Below are positions 52,538-62,686 of a stretch of 64,000 bases of DNA, one piece after another. Below the pieces are notes generated by a model. That model was given only the letters and a program-made list of their open reading frames with translations. It was not told the DNA's origin and ran no database searches. The stretch comes from Oleidesulfovibrio alaskensis DSM 16109 (GTDB lineage: Bacteria; Desulfobacterota; Desulfovibrionia; Desulfovibrionales; Desulfovibrionaceae): positions 1-64,000 of the forward strand of contig NZ_AXWQ01000004.1 of assembly GCF_000482745.1 (NCBI RefSeq). The letters run 5' to 3'. How positions within the stretch are numbered: the stretch's first letter is position 1; each line of letters begins with the position of its first letter. A program made the position numbers and the translations under genes.

Positions 52538-53650
52538 TCAGCTGTCCACAAGCTCATACCGGCTGTTGCCGTCCTGATCATCACGGTACCTGAACACCAG
52601 ATTACGTCCGCCGCGTTTGGCCTCATAAAGAGCCCGATCTGCGGAATCGATAAGATTATCCTCATAAGCGCCGCGCCACAAACTGCTGGCAAAAGCCACT
52701 CCGGCACTCAGGGTGATGCTGATGCCGCTTCGCACCACCTCCCCGCTGTTATTGCGGATGACAAAGTTAAAATTCTCCATGCTGCTGCGGGCGCTCTCTG
52801 CAATTTTTTCCGCCAGAGAAGCAAGTGCCCCTCTGAGCACCACGGAAAACTCCTCGCCCCCGTAACGGGCAACAAGAAAATCTTTTTCGTGTTCGGCAGC
52901 ATGCCCGCGGACAGCCTCCTGTAAAATTCTGGCCACGGTCTGAATGGCCTGATCCCCTATGCGGTGGCCGTATTCGTCGTTGAAATTTTTAAAATTATCA
53001 ATGTCCAGCATGATGAGAGAAAGCGGGGTTCCCTCTCTGCGCCAGCTTTGAACCGCGCCGGAAAGAAAGGCATCAAATGCGCGCCTGTTATGCAGACCAC
53101 TCAAAGGATCACGCTGGGTCAGTTCTGTCATGGCTGCGGCGTCACGTTCCATCTCAAGCAGAACTTCACGAAAGGTATCTTTCAACAAAGCCACGACTTC
53201 TTCGGGCTCTCTGCCCTCGGTCACCGCCTGAATGCTGCGGGATTCCAGATGCTCCACATCACCTTTTCTGCGCAGCAGGATACTGCGGAACTCGCCGGCA
53301 AGAGCCATGGTTTCCTGCATGGCCCTGTTAAGGCGCTGCTCATAGGGTGCCACAAGAATCTGTCTGTCACGCTCCAGAATTCTCTCGTAATTCCGGTCTG
53401 AAAAATCTTTGTTTTGCAACAGGTCAACAAGCAGTTGCTGAACCTGCATTTTCTGTTCATCTGTCAGATAGGAATATTCCTGCATGCCTCGCATGTACAA
53501 AACAAGAGTCCGCCACTTTGCATCACGGGGCACTCCTGCGTTGTCAAGAGCTTCGCACATACGGCCGTCAGCAGAAAAATCGCAGTGCAGGCGGTCGTCG
53601 CAGACAGCATGCACCGAACCGGCAACATCTTTAAGCGGGCTAATCTTCAT
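52538..53650 (-). CDS. Diguanylate cyclase (GGDEF domain)
   Basis: A 370-residue cytoplasmic protein. The C-terminal GGDEF domain has RDPLSGLHNRRAFDAFL, MLDIDNFKNFNDEYGHRIGDQ and the active-site GGEEF in RYGGEEFSVVL; an I-site RxxD is not obvious. The N-terminal 190 residues are mostly helical with no recognised sensor. Product cyclic di-GMP probably affects motility or attachment. Divergent start region is shared with nothing obvious. Confidence 0.93.
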   Translation of the reverse strand: MKISPLKDVAGSVHAVCDDRLHCDFSADGRMCEALDNAGVPRDAKWRTLVLYMRGMQEYSYLTDEQKMQVQQLLVDLLQNKDFSDRNYERILERDRQILVAPYEQRLNRAMQETMALAGEFRSILLRRKGDVEHLESRSIQAVTEGREPEEVVALLKDTFREVLLEMERDAAAMTELTQRDPLSGLHNRRAFDAFLSGAVQSWRREGTPLSLIMLDIDNFKNFNDEYGHRIGDQAIQTVARILQEAVRGHAAEHEKDFLVARYGGEEFSVVLRGALASLAEKIAESARSSMENFNFVIRNNSGEVVRSGISITLSAGVAFASSLWRGAYEDNLIDSADRALYEAKRGGRNLVFRYRDDQDGNSRYELVDS

Positions 53651-53689
53651 AACACTATACCTGTCAGCAGAAGGATTATCACTACATGA

Positions 53690-54376
53690 TCACTGTAACG
53701 GCCAGACATCGCATGACCTTGCCGGAGCCATGCCTGCCATGAAGCTTTCGGTCAGAGTATCAAAATGCACGACATTCCGATAGGAAATTTTATAATAGGC
53801 TTCGCATTTCTGTGTAAAAAACCGCATACTGCGCCTGTTTCCGCGGTACCCCCCCTGCGGGGTATCTAGGTCTGCCACATGCCTCCACATGCCTGTCTTT
53901 GCGGTTATTGCCCGCCGTTGCGCGGCCAGCAGGGTGTCGCGCAGGCCGACAGGCGTATCGGCGTGCTGATAAAGCCAGGCTGCCCCTGACGCGACAAGCA
54001 CTTCGCTCAGCAGGCGTCTGTCCGGCAGATACACGTCTGCCAGTACCCTTCCGTACCTGTCACGGCTGCTTTTTTCCATATCGATCAGCACCTGCCGCTT
54101 CTTCAGCAACCCGACAAGCTGTTGATGCGCTCTGTGTGCATAAAAGCCGGAAGCATGGCCGTTACGGCCCACTTCGGGAGCATCAATTCCCCTGAGACGG
54201 ACAACTGTTCCGCCGGCAAGGACTATCGTATCGCCGTCAGGTACCGAGGAGATATCATACCGCAGGAGTCCGGCTTCTGCAGTGCAGGCAAAACACGCCA
54301 GCAGAAACGTGCACAAACATAGTCGCATCACTGCATACGCGGCAGGTACGCTCACCGGCAGGGCTTTTTTATGCAT
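53690..54376 (-). CDS. Secreted thermonuclease-like (SNase) protein with C-terminal Cys domain
   Basis: A 228-residue protein with a signal peptide (VMRLCLCTFLLACFACTAEA). The SNase fold shows SVPDGDTIVL, VVRLRGIDAPEVG, SRDRYGRVLADVYL (catalytic Arg/Glu-type positions) and GAAWLYQHADTP. A C-terminal section starting GNRRSMRFFTQKCEAYYKIS and ending ARSCDVW resembles the Ada-like small metal-binding domain often found behind SNase domains, but only two of the usual cysteines remain. It cleaves DNA/RNA outside the cell. ATG at 54328 is an alternative start. Confidence 0.85.
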   Translation of the reverse strand: MHKKALPVSVPAAYAVMRLCLCTFLLACFACTAEAGLLRYDISSVPDGDTIVLAGGTVVRLRGIDAPEVGRNGHASGFYAHRAHQQLVGLLKKRQVLIDMEKSSRDRYGRVLADVYLPDRRLLSEVLVASGAAWLYQHADTPVGLRDTLLAAQRRAITAKTGMWRHVADLDTPQGGYRGNRRSMRFFTQKCEAYYKISYRNVVHFDTLTESFMAGMAPARSCDVWPLQ

Positions 54377-54384
54377 GAAACACC

Positions 54385-54412
54385 AAAAAGGCGGCCCCGT
54401 GCGGAGCCGCCC
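54385..54412 (-). terminator. Terminator of rpoD
   Basis: On the minus strand GGCGGC (54411-54406) and GCCGCC (54394-54389) form a stem, followed by TTTTTGG, directly after the rpoD stop. Confidence 0.7.
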
Positions 54413-54418
54413 TGAAGT

Positions 54419-56188
54419 CTAGCTTTCGTAGTACGAGCGCAGGGTCTGGCTCCTTACCGGATGCCTGAGCTTGCGCAGCGCCTTGGCTTCTATCTGCCTG
54501 ATGCGCTCTCGTGTCACGTTAAACAGCTTTCCGACCTCCTCAAGAGTGTGATCGGACTTCTCGTTGATGCCGAAGCGCTTACGCAGCACCTGCTCTTCGC
54601 GGGGAGTCAGATCAGCCAGCACTGCGGCAATCTGCTCGCTCAGCTTGGTGTTGACCACTTCTTCGGCAGGAGCAACGGCTTTCTTGTCTTCAATAAAATC
54701 ACCGAGGCTCGAATCTTCTTCATCGCCGATAGGCGTTTCAAGGGAGATGGGTTCCTTGGCAATTTTCAGAACCTTTTTCACCTTGTCGATGGGGTAATCC
54801 ATACGTTCGGCGATTTCTTCAGGTGTGGGGTCACGCCCGAGTTCCTGAACAAGATAACGCGATGTACGGATCAGCTTGTTGATGGTTTCGATCATATGCA
54901 CAGGAATACGGATTGTCCGCGCCTGATCTGCAATGGCGCGCGTGATGGCCTGACGGATCCACCACGTGGCGTAGGTCGAAAACTTGTACCCGCGCTGATA
55001 CTCGAACTTGTCTACAGCTTTCATCAGGCCGATGTTCCCTTCCTGAATCAGGTCAAGAAACTGCAAACCGCGGTTGGTGTATTTTTTGGCGATGCTCACC
55101 ACAAGGCGCAGGTTGGAACGGATAAGTTCCTGCTTGGCACGCATGGCATGACTGTTTCCGCGCTTGATACGCCAGAGCACTTCTTCAAGGTCAGTCACGT
55201 TGTGGCAGCATTTCTCCTGAAGCCTGTTCAGGATTTCCATTTTGCCCATGATCATTTCCTTGAATGAAAACAGCTCTTCAACCGTCAGATTAAGGCTGTC
55301 TGCCGCCACAACCGGATTGATTTCGCGGTCGTCCAGCTGACGGAACAGCTCGCGCATTTCCGTCTGGGTCTTGCCGGTGGACAATATATATGCCGAAAGG
55401 TCCCGCTGGCAGTTATGCATCTGACGCACATAGTCTTCAACCGTTTCTATAATACGGTCGATAAGCGTTTTTTCCAGCTTGATGTCGCGCAGTCGGGAGA
55501 CTATCTCCTCTTTATAGGCGATAATTTCCTTCTGGATACCATATACGCGGCGCTCAAGCGTACAGCACTCGTCAAGACGCTGATAAACCTTGCGTTTTTT
55601 CTTGAATGTAGACTGGATTTCATCCAGCAGCAAAATAACCCGCTGCCGCTGGTTCATCTCGTCTTCGCTGGGGTCGTCTTCCTCGATGGTTTTAACCACA
55701 TCCTTAAGTTTGATGCGGTTTTCCTTCAGGTCTTCGCCCACGGAAATAAGCTCTTCCACAGCGATGGGAACTTCCACCAGAGCGTACAGAACATCCTGCT
55801 CTCCGGTCTCTATCTTCTTGGCAATGTTCACTTCACCGTCACGGTCGAGCAACGGCACAGCGCCCATTTCCCGCAGGTACATCCTTACAGGGTCTGTACT
55901 GCGCGAAGAATAGTCGGCAGGATCGTCTTCATCGGTCAGCTCCAGCCCTCCGTCACCCCCTTCGTCATCTGCCTCGGCAGGGGAAACGCTTATTTTTTTG
56001 CCGTCTTTTTCAGAATCGACAATCGCAATATCAAGCTGATCGAAAATCCCGATGATTTCTTCAATCTGCTCAGGCGTGTTGACCTCTGCCGGCAAAGCTT
56101 TGTTAACTTCCTCAAACGTGAGAAAGCCCGCGACCTTGCCTTTGGCAATCAGGGTCTTGATTTGCTGGATTTCCTTAATGTTGCCCAT
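54419..56188 (-). CDS. rpoD: Primary RNA polymerase sigma factor
   Basis: A 589-residue sigma-70. Region 1.1 is at the start, region 1.2/2.1 follows [16 protein letters not shown], the core -10 region is [33 protein letters not shown], region 3 and region 4.2 ([20 protein letters not shown]) are intact. Its start overlaps the dnaG stop by 14 bases. This is the last gene of the macromolecular synthesis operon (rpsU-yqeY-mutS2-dnaG-rpoD). Confidence 0.97.
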   Translation of the reverse strand: MGNIKEIQQIKTLIAKGKVAGFLTFEEVNKALPAEVNTPEQIEEIIGIFDQLDIAIVDSEKDGKKISVSPAEADDEGGDGGLELTDEDDPADYSSRSTDPVRMYLREMGAVPLLDRDGEVNIAKKIETGEQDVLYALVEVPIAVEELISVGEDLKENRIKLKDVVKTIEEDDPSEDEMNQRQRVILLLDEIQSTFKKKRKVYQRLDECCTLERRVYGIQKEIIAYKEEIVSRLRDIKLEKTLIDRIIETVEDYVRQMHNCQRDLSAYILSTGKTQTEMRELFRQLDDREINPVVAADSLNLTVEELFSFKEMIMGKMEILNRLQEKCCHNVTDLEEVLWRIKRGNSHAMRAKQELIRSNLRLVVSIAKKYTNRGLQFLDLIQEGNIGLMKAVDKFEYQRGYKFSTYATWWIRQAITRAIADQARTIRIPVHMIETINKLIRTSRYLVQELGRDPTPEEIAERMDYPIDKVKKVLKIAKEPISLETPIGDEEDSSLGDFIEDKKAVAPAEEVVNTKLSEQIAAVLADLTPREEQVLRKRFGINEKSDHTLEEVGKLFNVTRERIRQIEAKALRKLRHPVRSQTLRSYYES

Positions 56189-57905
56189 CGGATCTCCCCA
56201 GATTATCTTTCATGGCCCGAAGAAGCTCAAAACCCGCTTCGGAATTTGCATCACTGCTCAGCTGTCTCAGTGCCGCCAGCATCATCCTGCTTTGTTCTTT
56301 CTGATTCAGTTCGGCCAACTTGGAGTATAAGTCCTCAAGTTCCTGCCGCTCGTTCTCAGCCGGAATAGGGCTGGCAACCCTGCATCTGATCCAAAGCGCT
56401 TTCTGTTCTTCAGAAAAATGGTTCGGCGCTTCATCGGCTCCGAACGCCAAAAGTTTATCCCACATATCTCTGGCCCAGCGCGAAACAAGCACTTCCTCCG
56501 CGCCGCGGGCCTGCAGGTTGGAAATATGGTGCGGAAAGCGGACGAGAAACTCCATAAGATGCATCTCAAGTTTCTTTTCCTTTCCCGTCTGCACACGATT
56601 GCCCGCTGCACGCTGCTGTCTGTTTCGCCCTGCAGGCGAAGAAAGCGAAGCCCGCAGGTCCGCTTCCTGCAGCCCCAGACCGCCGGCAAGACGCGTCACA
56701 TAAAAGCTTGCCAGATCGGGCCGGTCGAGCTGGCGCAGAAAAGCCGCCGTCCAGTCCAGAATCTCCCGCGGCGAATAAGAATCCCGTAGCGTCCTGATGC
56801 AGTATTCAAGCCCGTCGGGAGCTGATTCCGTCAATTCACGAAAAGCCTGTGCCCCCTGCTGGTGCAGCAGGCTGTCGATATCTTCGCCCTCGGGCATCAG
56901 CACCACACGACAATCCATACCTTTCACCAGCATCATTTCGCAGCTGCGCAAAGCGGCCTTGCGCCCGGGACCGTCACCGTCAAAAAGCAGGTCAACATGC
57001 GAACAAAATCCGCCGAGACGCTTTACCTGCGCCTCCGTCAGGGCCGTACCCAGCACGCCGCAGGCATTGGTATGCCCGAACTGGTGCAAAGCCAGCACGT
57101 CCATATACCCTTCTGTCAAAAGAGCACGCTTATGCTGCGATATGGACCTTCTGGCCTGATACAGGCCGTACAGATGGTCGCCCTTTTTGTATATGGTACT
57201 GTCACTGCTGTTTATATATTTCGCCTGATCTTCTGAGCTAATTATTCTGCCGCCAAAAGCAATAACTTTTCCCGAAAGATTTTTGATGGGAAAAATAAGT
57301 CTGCCCCGGAACCTGTCATACATTCTGCCGGAGTCGTTGGATGAAAGCAGCCCGGCACGGGTGGCATCGCGGGGAGCATACCCGGCACGCTGTAATTCAT
57401 CGGAAAGTGCAGCCCACTCTCTTTTGCTCCAGCCCAGCTCAAAAGAACTGACAATCTCGTCGGGTATTCCCCGGTCGGCAATGTAGCTGCGGCACTCAGC
57501 ACCGGCCGCGGACTGCAGATTTCTGCGGAAATGCTTTGTCGCCAGCTCGTACATTTCATAACAGCGGGACCGGAACTTGCGCTCCTGCTCTTCTCTGGGA
57601 TCGGCCTGCCGCTGGCCCAGAGTCACCCCCGCCTCTTCGGCAAGCTGCTCCAACGCCTCCCGGAATTCAAGTCCGTTTATCCGGCTGTAAAAATCAATTA
57701 TATCACCGGAAGCCTGACAACCGAAGCAGTAGAAAAAGCCCTCTTCCTCATTGATGGAAAAAGAAGGTTTGGTCTCCTGATGAAAAGGACACGGTGCCAT
57801 CCAGCGGTTGCCTATACGGCGCAATTCAACATATCGCCGCGCCAGCTCGGCAAGATTCAGTCTGGACTTGATGGCCTGTACAGCCGAATTATCGTGACCC
57901 GACAT
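56175..57905 (-). CDS. dnaG: DNA primase
   Basis: A 576-residue primase. The zinc-binding [25 protein letters not shown] (CHC2) is near the N terminus, the TOPRIM core includes [19 protein letters not shown] and [13 protein letters not shown], and a C-terminal helicase-binding part follows. It makes RNA primers for replication. ATG 57905 follows a ribosome site. It is between mutS2 and rpoD in the operon. Confidence 0.97.
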   Translation of the reverse strand: MSGHDNSAVQAIKSRLNLAELARRYVELRRIGNRWMAPCPFHQETKPSFSINEEEGFFYCFGCQASGDIIDFYSRINGLEFREALEQLAEEAGVTLGQRQADPREEQERKFRSRCYEMYELATKHFRRNLQSAAGAECRSYIADRGIPDEIVSSFELGWSKREWAALSDELQRAGYAPRDATRAGLLSSNDSGRMYDRFRGRLIFPIKNLSGKVIAFGGRIISSEDQAKYINSSDSTIYKKGDHLYGLYQARRSISQHKRALLTEGYMDVLALHQFGHTNACGVLGTALTEAQVKRLGGFCSHVDLLFDGDGPGRKAALRSCEMMLVKGMDCRVVLMPEGEDIDSLLHQQGAQAFRELTESAPDGLEYCIRTLRDSYSPREILDWTAAFLRQLDRPDLASFYVTRLAGGLGLQEADLRASLSSPAGRNRQQRAAGNRVQTGKEKKLEMHLMEFLVRFPHHISNLQARGAEEVLVSRWARDMWDKLLAFGADEAPNHFSEEQKALWIRCRVASPIPAENERQELEDLYSKLAELNQKEQSRMMLAALRQLSSDANSEAGFELLRAMKDNLGRSDGQH

Positions 57906-57932
57906 AATGGCACAATCTCCGCAAATGCAAGG

Positions 57933-60248
57933 CTACTTCAATTCGACAATGGTCATGCCGTCGCCGCCGCGCCCTTCGGGTGCAAGGCGGAAAGCATCGA
58001 CCGCAGCAAAACTCCGCAAAAAAGCGTGAACTTCCTTCCGCAGCGCACCTGTACCCCGGCCATGGACCACTTCCACCTCGCGGGTACCGGCAAGCAGTGC
58101 GTTATCAAGCACAGCCGCAAGCTCTGCCACGGCCACATCGGCTCTCATCCCGCGCAGATCTGCGCGCATGGGCGGACCGGCAGGTTCCTGCACGTTATCT
58201 TCCGCCACCACCGACTCACGCCGTACGGTCTTCGGCGCGGCAGGCGGTACCGACGCGGCCACATCCTTGCAAGAAACCCACAAAGACACACCGTTCAAGT
58301 CAACTTTAAGGCGCTCTTTGCGTGCGTCAACCTCTTCAATGACAGCCTTTTTTCCCCAGGGAATATAACGGACAGTCATGCCTGCGCAAAGTGCTTCCAC
58401 CGGGGCGGCCTGTTCCTGCTGCGCCGCGGCCTGCTCGCTGACAAGACGCTGACGCACCGCCGCAAGGTCTTTCAACGCCTGCTTATGGCTGCGCTTACCC
58501 TGTTTCCAGTCACGCAGCACGTCCTGCGCCTGAGCCTGCACACTTTCAAAAAGACGGAGCCGCTCCTTTTCAAATCTGGCTTCAAGCTTGTCCCGCTTGC
58601 TCTTCAGTCGCAGCTTTTCGCGTTCAAGATCATCCAGTTCCTGTTCTCTGGATACTGCAAGGGCATTAAGACGTTCAATAAGCGCAGCTGAATCTTCTCC
58701 GTCCAGCAGCAGATAGTTATGCGCACGCCTGAGCACAGCATCGGGCATGCCATGTTCACGGGCAACATCCAGAGCCTGACTGGCCCCAACCTGATCATAG
58801 GCAAGACGGTACAGAGGTCTCTTGGTACCGGGATCAAAAAGCACCGAAGCAGCGCGGACACCTTCCCTGCTCAGGGCATAGGCTTTGAGAGCCGGAAAAT
58901 GAGTAGCCACACACACGGTGACATTCTTTTCCATAAGCTCGTCAACCACAGCCTGAGCCAGCGCGGCGCCCTGCGCGGGGTCCGTTCCCGCACCGAATTC
59001 GTCAAGAATAACAAGCGAACCGCTACCGACTTCCTGCCAGATATCACTAAGGTTGCGTATCTGAGCCGTGAACGTACTGACATTGCCCTCAAGGCTCTGT
59101 TCGTCGCCGATAAAAGCATGAACTGCACGCCAGCACGGCAGGGTGCTGCCTTCAGCAGCAGGCACGGGCAGCCCGGCAGCGGCCATCAGCGCCACAAGAC
59201 CTATGGTCTTCAGGCTTACCGTCTTGCCGCCGGCATTACCCCCGCTGATGATCAGGCAGTTCTGTCCTTCCAGCAATTCAAGGTCCACCGGATGCGTATC
59301 CGCAGAAGACAGTGCCAGCAGCGGATGCTTCACCCCGCGCAGAGAAAAGGGTCTTGTGTCGTCAAAATCTATGGCGATGCCGCCAAAAGCACCGGCCAGA
59401 GCGCACCGCGCCAGCAGCACATCCGCTTCCACAAGCAGGTTCCAGCACGCGTTCACGCCTTCCATCTCTGCGCGAAGCAGACCCGTGAGATATTCAAAAA
59501 CCTTGCGCTCTTCCGCGCGTTCCTGCCGTTTCAGATTCTGAAGATCGTTGTTGATCTCCACAAGAAACATGGGTTCGAAATAGCAGGTTTCACCGGTCTG
59601 GGAGTATTCGTGAATTATTCCCTGCAGCCGGCCTTTGAAGTTTGCCTTCAAAGGAAGCACATATCTGTCAGAGGAAAGCGTCAGGAACTCATCCTGCATG
59701 TAATGGCTGAGATTGTAAGTATTGGCCAGCTCTTTCACCTTGCGTGTGCAGAGCCGGTGAATACGGCGTATTTCTTCCCGGACCAGCAGCAGCTCCGGTG
59801 AACTTTCATCACGCAGCAACCCGTCTTCGCCAAGGCAACGCATCAGTCCGGAAAGAGCCTTTTCAGGCATGCGGTAACGTTCCAGCATCTGCGCCAGAAG
59901 CGGCCAGTTTTCCGCCGTATTGCCACTCCCTATGGCAACGGCCAGCTCGCGTGATTGCGCAAGCACCTGCCGCACGGCCCACAGGGCGTCAATATCCAGC
60001 ACAGCCGCCGGTGATTCCAGAAAACGGAACACACCTGAAAGATCGGGAAACGGAGCAAGAGAGAACCCTGTCCGTTCCGCCCACAGCTGTCCCTGACGGA
60101 AAAAAGCGCAGCGCATTCTGGCGCTGTCACAGTCAGCGGCGGGCGCCAGCAAAAGACAGGCCTGTGCCCCGGCTTCGGATACAGCATATCCGGCAAGGTG
60201 CCGGAGCACCTTATCAAATTCCAGTACGTGCGCGCTTCTGGACTGCAT
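57933..60248 (-). CDS. mutS2: MutS2 (endonuclease with Smr domain)
   Basis: A 771-residue MutS2. ATPase Walker A is ISGGNAGGKTVSLKTIG; the Walker B/ABC signature region is SLVILDEFGAGTDPAQGAALAQA. The C terminus has a small MutS-related (Smr) domain: ADLRGMRADVAVAEL and VVHGRGTGALRKEVHAFLR. It does not act in mismatch repair like MutS; it acts on recombination intermediates or ribosome collisions in the species studied. It starts 3 bases before the yqeY stop. Confidence 0.96.
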   Translation of the reverse strand: MQSRSAHVLEFDKVLRHLAGYAVSEAGAQACLLLAPAADCDSARMRCAFFRQGQLWAERTGFSLAPFPDLSGVFRFLESPAAVLDIDALWAVRQVLAQSRELAVAIGSGNTAENWPLLAQMLERYRMPEKALSGLMRCLGEDGLLRDESSPELLLVREEIRRIHRLCTRKVKELANTYNLSHYMQDEFLTLSSDRYVLPLKANFKGRLQGIIHEYSQTGETCYFEPMFLVEINNDLQNLKRQERAEERKVFEYLTGLLRAEMEGVNACWNLLVEADVLLARCALAGAFGGIAIDFDDTRPFSLRGVKHPLLALSSADTHPVDLELLEGQNCLIISGGNAGGKTVSLKTIGLVALMAAAGLPVPAAEGSTLPCWRAVHAFIGDEQSLEGNVSTFTAQIRNLSDIWQEVGSGSLVILDEFGAGTDPAQGAALAQAVVDELMEKNVTVCVATHFPALKAYALSREGVRAASVLFDPGTKRPLYRLAYDQVGASQALDVAREHGMPDAVLRRAHNYLLLDGEDSAALIERLNALAVSREQELDDLEREKLRLKSKRDKLEARFEKERLRLFESVQAQAQDVLRDWKQGKRSHKQALKDLAAVRQRLVSEQAAAQQEQAAPVEALCAGMTVRYIPWGKKAVIEEVDARKERLKVDLNGVSLWVSCKDVAASVPPAAPKTVRRESVVAEDNVQEPAGPPMRADLRGMRADVAVAELAAVLDNALLAGTREVEVVHGRGTGALRKEVHAFLRSFAAVDAFRLAPEGRGGDGMTIVELK

Positions 60249-60250
60249 AT

Positions 60251-60706
60251 CTAACTGGACTGAGCCTGCAGCTTGGTGCGCACCATCCCGCTGAGAGCCT
60301 TGCCGTCCACACGTCCCTTGTAGTCCGCCATGATGGCGTTCATCACCTTGCCCATATCCTGCATGCCAGAGGCACCCAGATCGGCAATGGTCTTTTCCAC
60401 AAGTGCGGCCAGCTCGTCTTCACCTATCTGCGCGGGCATGTAGTCTTTCAAAATTTCAAGCTCGGCGGCTTCAGTGTCTGCCAGATCCTGACGGCCGGCA
60501 GCCGTGTACTGTTCAATGGAGTCCTGCCGCTGCTTGGTCTGCCGGATGACCACTTCCAGAACTTCGTCTTCTGTAAGCGGACGCATTTTTTCAACCTGCA
60601 GATTCTTTACGGCGGTCTTCAAAAGACGCAAAACGCCAAGACGCAAAGAGTCCTTGGCTTTGTAAGCGGCGATGTAGTCTGTTTCGATACGGGAAGAAAG
60701 AGTCAT
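60251..60706 (-). CDS. yqeY: GatB/YqeY domain protein
   Basis: A 151-residue helical protein: TLSSRIETDYIAAYKAKDSLRLGVLRLLKTA, then VIRQTKQRQDSIEQYTAAGR, ILKDYMPAQ and the C-terminal GKVMNAIMADYKGRVDGKAL. It is the free-standing tail of the GatB amidotransferase; a role in tRNA-dependent amidation is possible. Next to rpsU in this operon is a conserved placement. Confidence 0.9.
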   Translation of the reverse strand: MTLSSRIETDYIAAYKAKDSLRLGVLRLLKTAVKNLQVEKMRPLTEDEVLEVVIRQTKQRQDSIEQYTAAGRQDLADTEAAELEILKDYMPAQIGEDELAALVEKTIADLGASGMQDMGKVMNAIMADYKGRVDGKALSGMVRTKLQAQSS

Positions 60707-60732
60707 GAATTACCCCTTTTGCAAGACAATAC

Positions 60733-60760
60733 GGGAAACCCGGAGCAAGCCGGATTTCCC
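60733..60760. terminator. Hairpin between rpsU and yqeY
   Basis: GGGAAA (60733-60738) pairs with TTTCCC (60755-60760), with inner CCGG pairs. There is no T run, so it is a candidate attenuator or RNA processing site in the operon, not a plain terminator. Confidence 0.4.
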
Positions 60761-60818
60761 GTGAAAGTTATATCAGCCACAGCGAAGCTTGCGGGCCTTC
60801 ATAACAGAGAGGGTGCAA

Positions 60819-61022
60819 CTAACCCATGTTAGCCTTGCGCATTTTCTTCAGAAGACGCTTGCGGGCAGCCGCTTTCTTCTTCTTGCGCATCACGCTGGGC
60901 TTTTCAAAGTGCTGACGCTTCTTCATTTCGGAAAGAACGCCGGCCTTTTCGACCTGCTTCTTGAAGCGACGCAGTGCGATATCAAAGTTGTATTCGTTAT
61001 CGTCAAGGTATACACCGGGCAA
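60819..61022 (-). CDS. rpsU: 30S ribosomal protein S21
   Basis: A 67-residue basic protein, first gene of the macromolecular synthesis operon. TTG 61022 is 8 bases after GGAGG and gives [20 protein letters not shown], matching the usual MP start of S21; the GTG at 61031 overlaps the ribosome site. The middle [23 protein letters not shown] and the lysine-rich tail are typical. Confidence 0.93.
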   Translation of the reverse strand: MPGVYLDDNEYNFDIALRRFKKQVEKAGVLSEMKKRQHFEKPSVMRKKKKAAARKRLLKKMRKANMG

Positions 61023-61128
61023 AGAAATCACCTCCCTACAACGGCAGTCTGCCGCCGTAGCGGATGCCGTGAACAGATTTCTTTACCCGACAAACTACGC
61101 CATGGCAACCCTTGTTTTGCCACGGCAC

Positions 61129-61153
61129 AAAAAAAGGCGACCCGAAGGCCGCC
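61129..61153 (-). terminator. Terminator after the small membrane protein
   Basis: On the minus strand GGCGGCC and GGTCGCC pair around TTCG (one G-T pair), followed by seven T residues. Confidence 0.8.
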
Positions 61154-61167
61154 CCGAAAAACGGAGT

Positions 61168-61359
61168 CTAGTGGTGCGACCCGCCGCCCTGACAGTCCTG
61201 CGCAGCCTGTGCAGCCGACTTGAACACCACATAACCGAGGCCGGCAAACAGCACAAAAAGCACTGCGTACAACACGCCGAAAAACACAAAGTGATCAGGA
61301 GCCCACCACGGGATATCCATGGGGAGCGGGCTCTGTATGGTTTCACCATGCAGCATCAT
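61168..61359 (-). CDS. Small membrane protein
   Basis: A 63-residue protein starting MMLHGETIQSPLPMDIPWWA, with one hydrophobic span at about residues 24-46 (VFFGVLYAVLFVLFAGLGYVV) and a short tail FKSAAQAAQDCQGGGSHH. The His/Cys tail could bind metal. It has its own ribosome site and terminator and lies upstream of rpsU on the same strand. I recognise no family; a small oxidase-like subunit is one idea. Confidence 0.6.
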   Translation of the reverse strand: MMLHGETIQSPLPMDIPWWAPDHFVFFGVLYAVLFVLFAGLGYVVFKSAAQAAQDCQGGGSHH

Positions 61360-61377
61360 GACAAAAGCCTCCGATGG

Positions 61378-61650
61378 TTACTTTACTGCGTCTTTAAGCA
61401 GTTTGCCGGGACGGAACTTAACAACCTTGGCAGCAGGAATGACAATGGGATCGCCCGTGCGGGGGTTGCGGCCCTGACGTTCCTGACGGGTTTCAACCAT
61501 AAAAGTACCGAAGCCGGTAAGGGTAAGTTTGCCTTCCTTTACCAGCACATCCTCAACGGATTCAAGAAAAGCGTTCAGAGAACGTTCTGCGTTGGCCTTA
61601 GTCAGGTTCGCTTTTTCAGCAATTTTTTCCACCAGATCAGCCTTGGTCAT
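61378..61650 (-). CDS. hup: HU-family DNA-binding protein
   Basis: A 90-residue histone-like protein: [50 protein letters not shown] and the closing [17 protein letters not shown]. The Pro-containing arm that inserts in DNA is intact. AGGAGGAG precedes the ATG. It compacts DNA and aids replication and recombination. Confidence 0.97.
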   Translation of the reverse strand: MTKADLVEKIAEKANLTKANAERSLNAFLESVEDVLVKEGKLTLTGFGTFMVETRQERQGRNPRTGDPIVIPAAKVVKFRPGKLLKDAVK

Positions 61651-61843
61651 CTGCCGTCTCCTCCTCTCAGGGTTTGCAGGATTATCAGGCTAAAGCGTTA
61701 CGACCGGCGCACCCACACAATATCTGCAACCGGCACTTTGAGATTTTTTTCTCAAGCTTCTTTTTTTCCGATACCAGAACACCTTGGGAGGCGCAACCGG
61801 CACTATCGGCAGAAAAGACTCAAGCATATTTCAATGCCCTGCG

Positions 61844-62686
61844 TCAAGACACAAGCTGTGATTCCAGCAGGTTTGCAAGTTGTTGAAACTGGTTAGGCGA
61901 CAATTCCTCAGGCCGGGCGGCGGGCGGCAATCCCTGCTGCTCAAACCAGCCGCACACTGCATCACTCCAGTAACGCTTTAATATTTTTTGCAATTGCTTT
62001 CTGCGCTGCTGAAAGCATATCTTTAAAAGAACTGAAAGAGCCCCCGGACTGAAATTTCTGGCCGAAAGCGGCAGAGGTGCAAAAGAAAGGACCGCCGAAT
62101 CAACCTTGGGCCGGGGTTTGAAAACAGTAGGCGGCACGATCAGTTCCTTTCTGGGAACCGTATGACTCTGTAACCATACACTGAGCGCGCCGTACTGCCG
62201 CGAACGCGGGGCGGCCACAATGCGGTCCCCGACTTCCTTCTGAATCATAAAAACAGCACGGCTGAAAGCGGCAAGACTGAGACAGTCCCACATAAGGGGC
62301 GAAGCCACGTTATAGGGCAGATTTCCTATAAGCTTCCATGAACGGTCATCCGACAGGCGTTCCCACGGAAACGTCAGGGCATCGGTGAGCACCACCTGTT
62401 TTTCCACCGGCGTTCTGCTGTCCGAGCGACGGTGTTCCCCTGCCCAGTATGTATCTTTTTCCAGCAGCCACAAACTTGCGGGCGCAGCCTTCTGGATAAA
62501 ATCAGTCAATGCCCCCGGCCCCGGGCCGATTTCAATGACGCAATCTGCCGGGCCGATCTGCAGGGCAGCGACTATTTTGGCTGAGATATTCTTGTCCTGC
62601 AGAAAATTCTGCCCCAGGCTTTTCTTCGCCCGTGGCGCAGATGCGGTTCGTTCGGTCATAATATGCTGGTATTCCTTATCAGTCAT
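61844..62686 (-). CDS. rsmA: 16S rRNA adenine dimethyltransferase RsmA (KsgA)
   Basis: A 280-residue SAM-dependent enzyme dimethylating A1518/A1519. Blocks are KKSLGQNFLQDKN, VIEIGPGPGALTDFI (SAM site), LIGNLPYNVASPL and RPKVDSAVLSF. ATG 62686 overlaps the stop of the trehalose gene (TAATG), with an in-frame ATG further on as alternative. It is translated together with otsA. Confidence 0.95.
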   Translation of the reverse strand: MTDKEYQHIMTERTASAPRAKKSLGQNFLQDKNISAKIVAALQIGPADCVIEIGPGPGALTDFIQKAAPASLWLLEKDTYWAGEHRRSDSRTPVEKQVVLTDALTFPWERLSDDRSWKLIGNLPYNVASPLMWDCLSLAAFSRAVFMIQKEVGDRIVAAPRSRQYGALSVWLQSHTVPRKELIVPPTVFKPRPKVDSAVLSFAPLPLSARNFSPGALSVLLKICFQQRRKQLQKILKRYWSDAVCGWFEQQGLPPAARPEELSPNQFQQLANLLESQLVS

